Shown piece by piece: positions 37,385 to 60,052 of a stretch of 64,000 nt of DNA; positions within the stretch are counted from its first letter, which is position 1, and each line of letters opens with the position of its first letter. A model generated the notes under the pieces. That model did not search any database. It was not told the DNA's origin and worked only from the letters and a program-made list of their open reading frames with translations. The DNA comes from Fratercula arctica (Eukaryota > Chordata > Aves > Charadriiformes > Alcidae). The translations under genes were made by a program, and so were the position numbers. The stretch is from contig CANTUZ010000025.1 in the NCBI GenBank assembly GCA_947846985.1, positions 248,001-312,000 on the forward strand, in the 5' to 3' direction.

Positions 37385-38300
37385 GACCAATTACCATCAT
37401 GGGCAAAGCAGACTCAACTTGGGGGAAATTGATTTAATTGATTGACAACTAAAAGAGATTTGGATACTGAAAAACAAAGACAAAAAATGAAAGCCCTATA
37501 CCCCCTTCTTCCTAGGCTCAACTTCACTCCTTCATTCACGACTCTTCTACCACCTCCCTCTGCCCCAGGCAGCATGGGGAGGATGGGGAATGGGGGGGTT
37601 AAGGTCAGGTCATAATAGGTCCTCTCTGCTTCTCCTTCCTCCTCATGCTTTTCCCATGCTCCAGTGTAGGTTATCTCCACGGGCCACAGTCCTTCAGGCT
37701 AAACCTGCTCCGGTGTGGACTCTTCTCCACAGGCCGCAGCTCCTATCAGGAGCACCTGCTCCAGTGTGAGCTCTCCATGGCCCACAGTTCCTTCAGGAAA
37801 TATACACCTGCTCCAGCATAGGGTATTCCAGAGTCTGCAGTGTGGATATCTGCTCTGGCATGGCCCTCTCCACTGGCTGCAGGAAATACCTGCTCCAATG
37901 TGGTCCTCTCCACAGGCTACAGGGAAATACCTGCTCCATCACGGTCTCTTCCAAAACTTCCACAAGCTGTAGGTGAATATCCGCTCTGGCTCCTGGAGCG
38001 CCTCCTCCCTTTCCTTCTCTGACCTTGCAGGATTGTTTCTCACACTTTTTCCCCCTTACTCCTCATTGCCATGCAGTGTTTTTCCCTTTCTTAAGCATGT
38101 TTTCACAGAGGTGCCACCAACTTTGCTGATTTGCTCATCTTTGGCCTCTGGTGGGCCCATTGCTGAGCTAACTGGAGCTGGCTGTGTCCAGCATGGGGCA
38201 GACCCTGGTTTCTTCTTACAAAGGTCATCCCTGCAGGTCTTGTCATTCCCCCCACCCTGGCCCCTGTTACCAAAATCTTGCCACATAAACCCAATGTACC
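37385..38300 (-). mobile_element. Avian LTR, antisense, with internal short repeats
   Basis: On the minus strand the sequence is the reverse-oriented relative of 36,086-36,960. Between 37,660 and 37,990 it contains about six imperfect 40-50-bp repeats built on ctgctccagtgtgg / ccacaggctgcagg phrases. This kind of repeated U3 is familiar from bird LTR retrotransposons. The inverse pair with 36,086-36,960 is separated by about 400 bp. No coding sequence of a retrovirus is attached. Confidence 0.6.
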
Positions 38301-38992
38301 TTATTTTCCTCTCTAAGAGGTGTCAAATTGAACATTACATTTTCCTTGTACTGAAAGGTGTAGAGGGAAGCTGCCTTGGGATTGGTTTTCCACTTTTGTC
38401 AAAGATCTTCCTGTTGCACAAATACCAGAAGACAATACAAAACTTTCTCCTTCTACAATACAAGCTGTACAGCTTCATCCCCAGGTTCACCCACCCTGGG
38501 GTGAATTTTCAAGAATTGTGTTGCAACCATAAAAGGTTTTTCTGTTGCTAGGAGTACTGCTTAATTTGGTTCCAGCCTCTTAAACAAACTGAGGATTTGC
38601 CAGTGATGTAGGCTTAACACAGTAGACCTCACAAGCCATGTAGGCTGCTACACATCAAAGCAGTGTTTGCAGTACAGGCACTTCTGGGTCTTTTTCTGCA
38701 GGAAAGGATTTGGCAGGGTGGAGGGTCGGGGATCCTAGTACACAGGCAGTGGCTAAATCATTAAAGGTGTTTTGTTTTCATCTAGGTTCAGGACATACCT
38801 GCTCACATTTAGTGCATCTACAACAAGATGTCCTGTTTTCAGAGCTGTGCTGGCACAGGTTATAATCAAGTCAGTCTTGAACATCCATGAGACTCTGTCA
38901 TTACTGAAACTGGGCAGCCTAGCACCTTACCTTGTACAAATATACATACTAGTGGCAGTAATGTCCACTTTACAGATGATAGCTAATTTTAA
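38301..38992. other. No gene recognised
   Basis: About 690 bp with no convincing coding frame, repeat family or motif. It may include decayed internal sequence of the endogenous retrovirus that becomes recognisable immediately to the right. Confidence 0.45.
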
Positions 38993-40704
38993 TTGTGTAA
39001 ATTTTGGAGTCGAAGATACAAAGGCTCCGAGGCCAACTATACCCCAACTGAGAAAGAAATCTTGGCAGCATATGAAGGAGTTAGAGCTGCTTCAGAAGTA
39101 ATTGGTGCTGAAGCACAGCTCCTCTTCGCACTCCAATTACCAGTGCTGGGCTGGATGTTCAAGGGTGAAGTTCCTTCTACTCATCATGCCACCGATGCTA
39201 CCTGGAGTAAGTGGGTTGCATTAATCAAACAGCAGACTCGAATAGGAAACCCAAATCGTCCAGGAATTGTAGAAGTGATCACAAAGTGGCCAGAAGGCAA
39301 AGACTTCACAATGCCACCAGAGGAGGTGGTGCTGAGGAAGCCCCACCATATAATGAACTCTCAGATAATGAGAAACAGTATGCTCTGTTCGCTGACAGGT
39401 CTTGTTGTATTGTAGGAAAACATTGGAGGTGGAAAGCTGCCGTGTGGAGTCCTACGTGACGAGTTGCAGAAGCCAGTGAAGGAGAAGGTGAATCGAGCCA
39501 GTTTGCAGAGGTAAAAGCCATTCAGCTGGCTTTGGAAATTGCTGAACGAGAAAAGTGGCCAATGCTCTATCTCTACACTGCCTCATGGATGGTGGCTAAT
39601 GCTCTGTGGGGATGGTTACAGCAGTGGAAGCAGGGCAACTGGCAGCGCAGAGGCAAACCCATCTGGGCTGCTGAACTGTGGCAAGATATTACTGCCCGGC
39701 TAGGGAAACTAGTCGTGAAGGTACCTCATGTAGATGCCCATGTACCCATGAGTCGGGCCACTGAGGAACATGGAAACAATCAGCATGTGGACCAGGCTGC
39801 TAAGATTTTCCAGACAGATTTGGACTGGGAACAGGTGAATTATTTTTAGCTCGGTGAGCCCATGATGCTTCAGGTCATGAAGAAAAAGATGTAACATATA
39901 AATGGGCCTGTGACCAAGGGGTGGATTTAACCATGGACGCTACTGCGCAGGTTATCCACGATTATGAAATGTGCCGAAATCAAGCAAGCTAAATGGTTAA
40001 AACCTTTGTGGTATGGGGGACGATGGCTGAAATATAAATTTGGGGAGGCCTGGCAAATTGACTATATTACACTCCCTCAAACCCGCCAGGGGAAGCATTA
40101 CGTGCTTACAGTGGTGGAAGGAAGCACCGGATGGTTGGAAACCTATGCTGCGCCCCATGCCACTGCCCGGAATACCATCCTGGGCCTTGAGAAGCAAGTC
40201 TTGTGGAGACATGGCACTCCAGAAAGAAATGAGTCAGACAATGGGACTCGTTTTGAAAACAATCTTATAAGTAATTGGGCTGAAGAACATGGCATTGAGT
40301 GAGTATAGCGTATCCCCTGTCATGCACCAGCTTCTGGGAAAATTGAGCAATACAATGGACTGTTAAAAAGTACCCTGAAGGTAATGGGTGGTGGAACCTT
40401 TAAAAATTGGGACAAGCCTTTAGCACAAGCTACCTGGTTAGTTAACACCAGGGGATCCATCAATCGAGCTGGTCCTGCTCCATCAGACCTTTTACATAAT
40501 GTAGAAGGGGATAAAGTCCCTGTGGTGCATGAAAGGAATTTGTTAGGGAAAACTGTTTGCATTATTCCTACTTTGGGCAAAGGCAAACCCATTCATGGGA
40601 CTGTTTTTGCTCAAGGACCTGGATGTACTTGGTGGGTGATGCTGGAGAATGGAGAAGCTCAATGTGTGCCTCAAGGAAATTTGACCCTGGGTGAGAATAC
40701 TTAA
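38993..40704 (+). pseudogene. Endogenous retrovirus pol remnant (RNase H and integrase), ERVL-like
   Basis: Four open pieces follow one another. 38,993-39,412 encodes the RT/RNase H connection region, starting in TPTEKEILAAYEGVRAA. 39,532-39,849 is RNase H and ends at a TAG. 39,964-40,302 is the integrase core and ends at a TGA. 40,384-40,704 is the integrase C-terminal part. The first piece is in another frame from the other three, so at least one frameshift and two stops break it. The integrase D, D, E residues can still be seen in QIDY, ESDNG and GKIEQYN; the RNase H motif usually read as TDSW is TASW here, losing an acidic residue. No env or gag is attached. The copy is old and inactive. 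Confidence 0.85.
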
Positions 40705-41076
40705 TTCTGAGTTGTATGATGTTGATTGTTATATAATACTAACAGTGTTCTGTAAGTGTTTTTCAGGATAACATAGTGGTGATGAAACCTGAGCTAGCTT
40801 CATCAAGTGGTGTCCAGCAAACTCTTCGAGGTGGACATGCTAACCATAAGCACGAACCATGTATGAATTTCATACCATCTTTCCTGCCCTGATAGTCTAC
40901 TATGATAGATGAAATCCTGCAATTATAACCTAAATGAACTTAAACTTTTGTGTATAAAAATAAATCATAAATGGGTGACCTGTGTGTGTGTGTATATATG
41001 TGCGTGTGTATATTTGATAGATAAAAAGTATTAGTGATCTCAGCATGACGCCAATGGTATGGAACAAGGCGTGGAA
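40705..41076. other. Retroviral 3' internal region, no env; TG repeat
   Basis: The 372 bp between the integrase remnant and the LTR hold no coding frame, as expected for an ERVL-like element without env. A (TG)n/(TA)n microsatellite occupies 40,980-41,012. The last bases before the LTR, ggaacaaggcgtggaa, may be a decayed polypurine tract. Confidence 0.5.
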
Positions 41077-41807
41077 TGTCCTGGTTTGAGGTAAAGCAGA
41101 ACTGATTCTCTTTTCAGTAGTTTTGCTTTGCAAAGCCTCTTCTGACTAACTGAACTCTCTGAAATTAACAGCGTATTTTTTGAACTGTAGTCTGCTCCCA
41201 GAGAGATAAGACCTGATTATTTATAATTTATGCAAGGAATGGTACGCAGAGAGGCTCTTGCTTATTCTTATTGCTATCACAACCAAGGTCTACTAACTTC
41301 GTTATTTGCCCTGTTGGAGGGTCAGAAATGGAAGAGCATAGAGGGGTCACACCTGCAGGGAGGAGCGGACAGGACAGGTGACCCCAAACTGACCAACAGG
41401 GTATTCCATCCCATCTGCCCCATGCTCAGTATAAAAGCTGAGGGATCAAAGGGTCAACTCTCTTCCTTCAGTAGCTGGTATCTGAGGATGACCCTGTCTG
41501 TTCGTCTGCCTTTGATCCTGATCCATGTATTCCTGAATCCAGATCTGGAATCCAGTTCCTGTTCATTGCTGAATCCAGTCTGGGACTTCCCTAGTGCCTG
41601 CTGGTGACATAATCATCAACCTGTGAGCTTGATATGGTTTTGTATATATTTTATTATTTCCTTTTTATTCTATTATTAATATTTCAGTAAAGTAGTTTAG
41701 TTCCTTCTAAACTCATAAGTCTCTTTGCCTCTCCTCTCCTTGGAGCAAGAGGTGGGGGAGAACATCTGTCGTTCATCGCAGTTGCCAGTCCAGCTCAAAC
41801 CACAACT
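41077..41807 (+). mobile_element. ERVL-family LTR, probable 3' LTR of the pol remnant
   Basis: It starts TGTCCTGGTTTGAG and ends with a degraded ctcaaaccacaact (family end: ccaaaccacgaca, the inverse of the start). A TATAAAA box lies at 41,430. It has the same orientation as the pol remnant and lies 372 bp after it. The 5-bp flanks (tggaa / agtta) do not match, as expected for the 3' LTR of a provirus. It lacks the doubled ctctctgaaa seen in the two related LTRs to the right and is more diverged, so it is older. Confidence 0.8.
41430..41436 (+). promoter_or_regulatory. LTR TATA box
   Basis: The sequence tataaaa lies within the conserved catgctcagtataaaagctg block shared by the three related LTRs. 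It is the presumed U3 promoter core. Current activity is unknown. Confidence 0.6.
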
Positions 41808-42499
41808 AGTTATCAACCAGGATTATAAAACCAAAAGATATTTAAATAGATCATCCCATAAAGATTATCTTTAGGAAAGCTCCACTAGATTTTCAAATAT
41901 TATGTACTTTGAGCACAAAAATAATTTCAGCAGCAGGAAATGATCAACTGCACTGTGTGGATGAAATCCTTTAAACAGATTACATCTCGAGTCAGTTTAC
42001 ATAATCCCACTAACAAAAAAAACAAACAAAGAAAACCCTACACACAGAATGGACTCTCTTCTTTTTATTTTACTACCCATTTCTGTCTGTGACCCTGAAC
42101 TAACCAAAGTCTATATTTCAGATTTGCCTCTTAATTCAGGGTTATATTTTTACCTCACACAAATTCACTGCAAGGCATAATACATCTTCACCTAACATAC
42201 AATGCAAACTATATTTCCAAAACAACCCACCTGCCCCCTGGCACTTTCCTTATCATTCATTTCAGTTAAGTAACATTTATAGAAAGCTGAACAAGGCTTT
42301 AAAAATGTTATAGTTCAAGAAGTTAAATTGTAAAATAACTATTAAAGACATCACACCGCATTTTTTTTAAATTACATCTTCCTAGGATCTCTAGAAATAA
42401 ACCTGTTAATTAAAAGAAATCTACTTGAGAGCGTTAGCAAAGCAGACACCCTTCCCCTCCCCCAACCCAACTCTGTTACTGGGGTGGAACTATGAGAAA
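41808..42499. other. AT-rich, no gene recognised
   Basis: About 690 bp of AT-rich sequence with short homopolymer runs and no recognisable coding frame or repeat family. Confidence 0.5.
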
Positions 42500-42900
42500 A
42501 AATTAAGTTGGAAGGACCACCTAGTCCACTCCCCTGCTCAAAGCAGATCCATTAGATGAGGATGCTCAGGGCCTTGTTCAGTGTGGAATCTCCATCTTTA
42601 GAGATACTCAAAACCCACTTTGTGCTCAAGTTTCAGTATTTGACCACAGTCATGGAAAAAAAAATTCCTTGCATCTAATCAGAATTTTCCACATTGCAGC
42701 TTAGGCCCATTGCCTTTTGTCTTTTAACTGTGCACTTCCCCTGGTCAACTCATCAGTCACCTGCATCAAATAACTCTCATGAACACACTCCAGAAATCTC
42801 CTGGATTGCTTATGCCCAAACATATTACCCTTCCATCTAGAGTTGCATGAAGAAACACTGAAATATGGAGAATACTCAAGGCATGGACTGCATCCCTTTC
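42500..42900 (-). mobile_element. Old CR1 fragment
   Basis: Phrases typical of the antisense CR1 3' region are visible: ttggaaggaccacctagtcc, actcccctgctcaaagcag, then cctaatcagaattt-like and cttttgtcttttaactgtgc. It is heavily diverged with no open frame left, and therefore one of the oldest CR1 copies in the window. Confidence 0.65.
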
Positions 42901-43275
42901 TAGGAAGAAGGAACAGGCCAAAATTGTGCAAATACACATCATATTTTTATTATTGAACAACTCTCTCCAAAATTGGGCAGAGATTAAAAAGAAAAATTAA
43001 TTGTACTACTTCATAAAGCATTAGTAGTAACTCATAAAAAATTACAAGTTTTGTTAAAAATTTATAAAGCTTGCAAATGATTTCATTACAGATATTTATA
43101 ATACATTTAAAATATGCTAAATGACACAATGAAGTGTGATTTTAAAGAAAATACTTGACAAAATATGACTCTAAAAAAACCCATAAGTTTTGATAATCAT
43201 TAACAAACCAAACAAATAGCAAAATGAGGTAACAGTGTACCAAAGGAAAGGAAAAAAACAAACCACAAAATCCAC
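42901..43275. other. AT-rich, no gene recognised
   Basis: This is AT-rich DNA. The last bases, tccac (43,271-43,275), may be the left target duplication of the next LTR. Confidence 0.5.
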
Positions 43276-44040
43276 TGTCCTGGTTTGAGGTAAAACAGAA
43301 CCAATTTTCTATTCAGTAATTTTGCTTTGCAGCTAAGCCTCTTCCAACTAACAGAACTCTCTGAAACTCTCTGAAATTAACAGCATATTGTCCAGACGCT
43401 GTTCCCTCCCAGAGGGATAAGACCAGATTATTTAAAATCTATGCCAAGGAATGGTATGCAGAGAGGCTCCTGCTTATACTTATTGCTATAACAACCAAGG
43501 TCAGCTAACTTTGTTATTTGCCGCGTTGGAGGGTCGGAAGTGGAGAAGCGTAGAGGGGTCCCACCTGCAGGGAGGAGGGGACAGGACAGGTGACCCAAAA
43601 CTGACCACCAGGGTATTCCATCCCATCTGCCCCATGCTCAGTATAAAAGCTGAGGGATCAAAGGGTCAGCCCTCTTTCTTCAATGGCCGACATCCGAGGA
43701 GGACCCTGTCTGTTCATCTGCCTTTGATCCCAATCCATACATTCCTGAATCCAGGTCTGGAATCCAGTTCCTGTCCATCGCTGACTCCAGTCTGAGACTT
43801 CCCCAGTGCCTGCCGGTGACTGGTGACATGATCATCATCCTGGGAGCTCAATACAGTTTTGTATATACTGTATATATTTCATTATTTTCTTTTTATTTTA
43901 TTCTTAATATTTCATTAAAGTAATTTAGTTTCTTCTAACTCATAAGCCTCTTTCTCTCTCTCCCTCCTCTCCTTGGAGAGAGAGGTGGGGGAGAGCATCT
44001 GTCGTTCTTTTCAGTGGCTAATCCATCCCAAACCACGACA
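43276..44040 (+). mobile_element. ERVL-family solo LTR
   Basis: It runs from TGTCCTGGTTTGAGG to AAACCACGACA (inverse-complement ends), 765 bp. Flanks are tccac on the left and cccac on the right, a 5-bp target duplication with one change. TATAAAA is at 43,642 and a polyadenylation signal ATTAAA at 43,914. It is nearly identical over about 430 bp to the LTR at 54,425. No internal retroviral sequence is attached, so it is a solo LTR left by recombination. Confidence 0.88.
43642..43648 (+). promoter_or_regulatory. Solo-LTR TATA box
   Basis: The tataaaa core lies about 270 bp upstream of the ATTAAA signal of the same LTR, oriented away from the RNF38 3' end, which transcribes towards it. Confidence 0.6.
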
Positions 44041-47000
44041 CCCACATAGCTCATTTATAGGAGTCTAAATATAACTCAGTCAAAAATGTGTTTTCCAAAG
44101 TAAAACAAAGGTTGGTAAATGCCATTTCAAATATTTCTCAGCTGTTAACACATCTTGTTATCACATTCAAGAACCTTTACAGAAACCATATACAACAAAA
44201 AGGTTTACTTTGCACAGTAAGATTTCTGGAAAGAAAATGATAACATGAGTCCTTGGATATATCTGTAAGCCTTTAAGTCCCTCTCCCTCTTTCTCTCTCA
44301 GGTCAAAGTTATGTTGAGAGCTCTTGCTAAAAAAAACCCAACCCCTAAAAAAACCCAAACCCAACAGGTGGTAATATGGTAAATCATTAACATGCCCCTG
44401 CTCCCCATTGGGTAAGTATGGCAGGAAGGCAACGAACATTTATTTAAGTGTCTTGCTGGATTCTGGTACCATCAGGCACCACAACAGGCTGTGACATTAG
44501 ATACAAATGTGCACAGCACATGGCAGTTAATAGCTGAGCATAAATCACCTTCTCCTTCTCTTTTGACAGCCACAATAGACTTGGTTGTAGCTGGTCTGAT
44601 CTGATTTGGAACGGATGCATGTGTGTTGTTTGTACACACTAACCGCAAGAAGCAAGTCTGCACACATCTGCAAGAGTCCCATGCAAACAGAAGTAATATT
44701 CCAGAAGAGATCAGCCAAAGGAGTGCAACAATTAAATTTGGTCTTTTACCAAATTAGATACTCCATCTCCTAAATCTTCGGCTGCCTGTGTTTTACTGGC
44801 AAAAAAAGGTACATTACACACCAAGATTTCTCCAGTTACAGAAAGAAGACTACTTTCCCCTTGGTGTTCATGAAGTGTGCCTTGTTCATTACATATTTAT
44901 ATCTAGCTTAGAACAAGTGCCTTCTTTCCATGCTTCAAACAAAGTGAATACTGAGTGTATTAGTATTTGTTATGGCTAAATCTGTACAGCTAGGGCTGGG
45001 GTTTTTCTCGGATATATTAGAGACCTTAAGTATTATAAGACATACAGTACACATTTTTCAAAATAACCACATGATTTCATTTGCTAAAAAAATAAAGTTT
45101 ACTGTAGGTGATTTAAGTTTTTTGATGTTATTGTGAGGAGTCCATTCTTTTGTTCCTGGGGGACAGGGGAAATAATTGTAATATTTTGAAGTGAATATAA
45201 CAGTATATTTTTATTTAGTGTTCTTAATTATTGACAAGTATGGACATACTAAAGTTTTGAGTGCTATTTGGGTAACTAAAAGACAAGAGCATCTGAAACA
45301 AGCAAAAACAATAGCTGTAATTAATTGGTTTGTAGAACCTTCAAAGAAGGACAAGCACCATGGAAAACATAACATTGAAAATATAACTGACACTCAAGCA
45401 TAGCAGCATACGAAAGTATCAGAAATGACAAAAAACAAACAAAGCTCAGACTGGCACCAAGTTATAGCAATATTGGTAGTTGTGTCACTTGTACTATTGT
45501 AACCAAGATATTGATACTAAATTTAGGAGAAAACATTTTGATGCCAAAAATCACATCCCTTGATTAAATATGGTATGTTTAGATCCAGTTATTTCACTGA
45601 AACATCTTTAAGTTCTTATCAGTCTGAAGTGTTAAAGAAGTCAATATTTTCAACTGCACAACTAAAAATATTATTTGAAAGGCAGTCAAATGAAAGTTAC
45701 CTCCCATTTCACAGCAGTATTTGTTCTGGATGGTGTACCAATTTACTCTTCTACAGTGGAACATTCTGGGGACTTGACAGAAAAAGAAACAAGGGAAATT
45801 TTTTCATGCCAAGCCTATCAGAAAATATAGAAGGCTAAGAAGCAGCACCCTAGGACAACTGTATTCTACAGTGAATGACCACCATCCATCCTTTTTGAAG
45901 CACAAAAATCAAAAGTTCTACTTGTCTGAAAAAATGTTAAAAATTTTATGTTGTTCATTAAGTCACAGGAATAAAATCATATCCTCTTACAAGTTATTTT
46001 AATAGTACACAAACAAAGAACATAAGTGATTAAAGCCATTGTTTACATACTAAAGGAGTACATACTTAGCAAGTATAATGGTCAAAATGAAGAAACTTTG
46101 CACAAGACCCTCAGCACCTTTTCATCTTCCTTTTTGGAGAGGAGCACAAAGTGCAGTATCTTCAAAACACAAGTCTAATCTGAAGTCAATTGAACATAAA
46201 TAAAACCCAGCTAGAAGAACTGAGAACAGAGAAGCTTCAACATTAAAGTCACCAATTGGAAGTGTTAACATTGTTAACTGAGTTACACAATATTGCAACT
46301 TTATATTGATAAAATAAGCAGTAAACCTGTCATACCGAAATCTGATTTCCTATTGTGTGTAAAAACGCAAGGTTACTCACATACTGAGTAATGAACACAC
46401 TCTATATAGGTACACTTAAAAGCCTCCAAATAAAGAGGAAGCATAACATCTGTTTGAATAGCAAGTAAAAAAGGCTTTTTATACCATTAAGTATATTGGG
46501 GAGGAAATATTAAATGTCTATAATTGCAGCACCCTCTGTATTCAGTGTGAGACTCCAAACACAGGGAAAGAAACCAGTCTACAGTACTAGTACTGTTTAA
46601 ATAAGATTATACATCGCAGCATAATACTAAATACATACATTCTTAGTACATGCTGGCATATATGTTCTCAAACACATATACACACCCAGTCACCAGTGCA
46701 CTTCACGCATCCTCTCACCCCCCCCCCCCCATTCATGCCCACTCACAGTATCTGAAGGTAGATTGCTATGTTGTTTGGAGCTACCACTTTTTATAAAAGC
46801 ACATGCTAAAAGATCATGTCCACTGTAATCTCGCAGCAACAGTTGGAATGATCACACAAAAACTAGGAAAAGTTAGTGCACACACAAAATTAAGCTAAAA
46901 AAGGTCTTTGGAGTTCCAATCAAACAGTTAGTATAGCAATCCCACACTTGTGAAGACTAATTATACACTTTATAATCAATTAAATCGCACAGTGCAAAGA

Positions 47001-47120
47001 AATGTCCATTGACCCTTTTTTGTAAAGGGAATGCTGAAAGCCACATGGGTAAGTTCAATGGATAGTTCATATATACACTTGACAAGGAACATCCAAACCA
47101 GATTTGTGCTCTTAGATTAG
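44041..47120 (-). other. RNF38 downstream region, candidate 3' UTR
   Basis: Three kilobases directly downstream of the RNF38 stop codon contain no CR1, LTR or satellite that I can recognise, unlike the rest of the window. The AT-rich composition, and a long 3' UTR known for RNF38 in other vertebrates, make it likely that the right-hand part is transcribed 3' UTR. I cannot fix the polyadenylation site; several antisense AATAAA candidates exist. A poly-C run lies near 46,719-46,730. Confidence 0.45.
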
Positions 47121-57696
<10,576 letters not shown>

Positions 57697-57814
57697 CTAA
57701 AAGAAACACAAGGTTTGTTGTATTAATAGAAAACCAGTTTTTAAAATTTATTTTTTAATACCAAAAAAGCACAAATCCAATTATATGTTCTGAGGAGTTG
57801 TGGAAATTTTATGG

Positions 57815-57952
57815 CATTGTACTTGGTATATGTGGCAACATTTTGGTAGTGGGGGGGGCTGCAGGGATGGCCTCTGTGGGAAGAAGTAAGGGGCTGCCTT
57901 GTGCAAGGCACAGCTGGTTCCAGCTGGCTTGGCAACATACTCACAACTGGGG
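57815..57952 (+). mobile_element. Avian LTR fragment
   Basis: The phrases tatgtggcaacattttggta, ggcacagctggttccagctg and ggatggcctctgtgggaaga match the LTR family at 36,086 (plus) and 37,385-38,300 (minus). Only the first 140 bp are present before a CR1 begins. Confidence 0.6.
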
Positions 57953-57954
57953 AA

Positions 57955-58877
57955 AGGCAAACATTGCATTCATCAACAAAAAAGGCCAAAAGGACAACCT
58001 GAGAAACTACAGGCTAGTTGACCTTACTTCAGTCCCTGGGAAAATCATGGAGTGAGTCCTCTTGGAACATATTTCTGGGCACATGGAAGAGGGAATAGTC
58101 AGCATGGCTATACCAAGGGAAGATCAACCAGGTTGTCTAGTATGATAAGGTGAGTAGATTTGTGGATGAGGGGAGAGAAGCAGATGTCATTTACCTCAAC
58201 TTTAGCAAGGCTTTTGACACTATATCTCCCACAATATTCTTGTAACCAAGTTCAAATGTTACAGTCTGGATGGGTGGACAACTAGATAAAAAAATGTTTG
58301 GATGATCAGGCTTAGATCATAGTGGCTAATGGGTCATACTCTACCAAGATGCTGGTAACAAGTGGTATACCACAGGGACCTGTCCTATTTAACAACATTA
58401 TCAATCACCTGGAAGAGACAGAGTACTTGATCATGAAGTCTACAGCTGATATCAAATTGCAGAGAACAGTCCATACACTGGAAGGTAGGGCTGCCATACA
58501 GCAGGAAATGGACAGGCTGGAGAAATGGGCCAACAGGAACCTTATGATGTTTAACAAAGACAAATGCCAAGACATACACCTCAGAAGGAAGAACCCCTGG
58601 CAACAATCCAGTCTGCAGAATGACTGGCTGTGAAGCAGCTGTGCTGAAAAGGCCCTGGGGCCTTCGGTAGGCAGCAAGCTGAACATGAGCCAACAGCGTG
58701 CCCTGGCAGCAAAGGCAGCTAGCAGCATCTTGAGCTGTATTAACAAACAGTAGCATACCCAGTAGATTGAGCGAAGTGATTATCCACCATCTACGCAACA
58801 CTTGTTAGACCTCATGTAGAATACTACATCCAGGTTTGGTACTAGTTGTTTAAAGTAGAACAAGCTCACGGGGCCAC
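57955..58877 (+). mobile_element. CR1 copy, left part (split by an LTR)
   Basis: Plus-strand translation shows KKGQKDNLRNYRLVDLTSVP and GKIME (RT start), a shifted segment with FVDEGREADVIYLNFSKAFD, and an open frame at 58,322-58,633 with GIPQGPVLFN and a degenerate FADD region (STADIKL). Stops and shifts are frequent, so it is old. It resumes at 60,053. Confidence 0.85.
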
Positions 58878-60047
58878 TGTGGAATAATTACTAAATTGGC
58901 TAAAAATACAAAAGTACAGCATTGTTCACACATTAAGGAAAAGTATAAAATCAAGAGACTTCTGAGGTAGAAAACAGCTGCAGCTGGCATGAAGAATACA
59001 ACATACAACATCTGCGGTTCCCTGATAAGGATGCTTGTGAAGCTACATGAGGTATGGGGCGGGATGCAATTATTCCACAGCTTTACCTTATGATGTATAG
59101 CAGATATGGGAATGGGACGATACCATGAAACAGATGAGCTGCCAATTAGCTACCTGCTCGATACTCGGAGCCAACATTTTGTCAAATTTTGATGAAATGC
59201 TGTCCTTTGTGCGAACTTTACTCATTGTAATGTCATTATAGTACCAAAACACACCTCCATCCCAAAGGCTACCCACCTCCAAGGTGTGACCACTCCTTCT
59301 TGAGTCTGCGCCCTGAATTTTTCATAAACTATACCTTTGAATGTGAAGCGAGAGAATTTTACACCAATCATAAAAGTATTTATGACTAACGTCACTCAAA
59401 CTCCTCCTTGAAGATAACAAACAGTATAAAAATAGCCCGAGAGAGGGGGGATATCAGGGAAGACACCATCACAAAGAACTCCATCACTGACTTCCAGGAT
59501 CAGTCGACGGGCTGAGCCTCTCTTCCCCCCCATAGGGACGCCTTTGGGTAAGACTTAGATTATACCGAGTGCTTCCTCAGGAAACTTAGCAATTTCTCTA
59601 GAGAATTTCTTTCCTACATTTATAGCCAGGCTGTATCGTTTATAACTCTGTCGCGCATTTGATAGATGTAATAATACTTTCATTTGCATGTGCTTTGCAG
59701 ACAGTGTGTTTATCAACAGCAATCCTAAGAACCTATCTGTCTGTTGTTTAAATAAACTGCACTGTTTAAGTAGCTGGTCATTTCGGTTCCTCATTGAACG
59801 CGACCAAAGACTCGAGAGTGGCCGTGCTGGTTCATGAGCACGACTAGACTGAAGGGGCAGTCCACTGTTAGTGTATCCAAATCGTAACAGTTTAATACAT
59901 ATTAAACGCGATTGGACTGATAGTGCTGAATTGGGCATCACTCAGAATTTAAACCCAGCCGCACCAAGCCTCCCACCTCGGTGAGGAGTGTTAGAACACA
60001 AGGGGGTTTATCTTCTGCCAAAACTGCTTTGCCCCTTTCACGCAACA
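58878..60047 (+). mobile_element. 1,170-bp solo LTR inserted in CR1
   Basis: TGTGGAATAA (58,878) to ...CGCAACA (60,047), flanked by the perfect 5-bp duplication gccac (58,873-58,877 and 60,048-60,052). Before it the CR1 sequence stops mid-element and after it the CR1 continues (caagatggtcaggggactgg). TATAAAA is at 59,425 and AATAAA at 59,751. The long R-U5 part, with repeated cg-containing phrases (gaacgcgacc, taaacgcgatt), differs from the other LTRs here. Retroviral class undetermined. Confidence 0.88.
59425..59431 (+). promoter_or_regulatory. LTR TATA box
   Basis: The tataaaa lies 326 bp upstream of AATAAA within the 1,170-bp LTR, the expected U3-to-R arrangement. Confidence 0.6.
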
Positions 60048-60052
60048 GCCAC

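Noticed and set aside
40980..41012. (TG)n and (TA)n run as a regulatory Z-DNA element
   Set aside because: Short common microsatellite with nothing around it to support a function.
43451..43795. 114-codon frame, repeated at 54,600 and similar to one at 41,230
   Set aside because: It appears three times because it lies in the U3-R part of three related LTRs and crosses their TATA box; no viral protein is encoded there.
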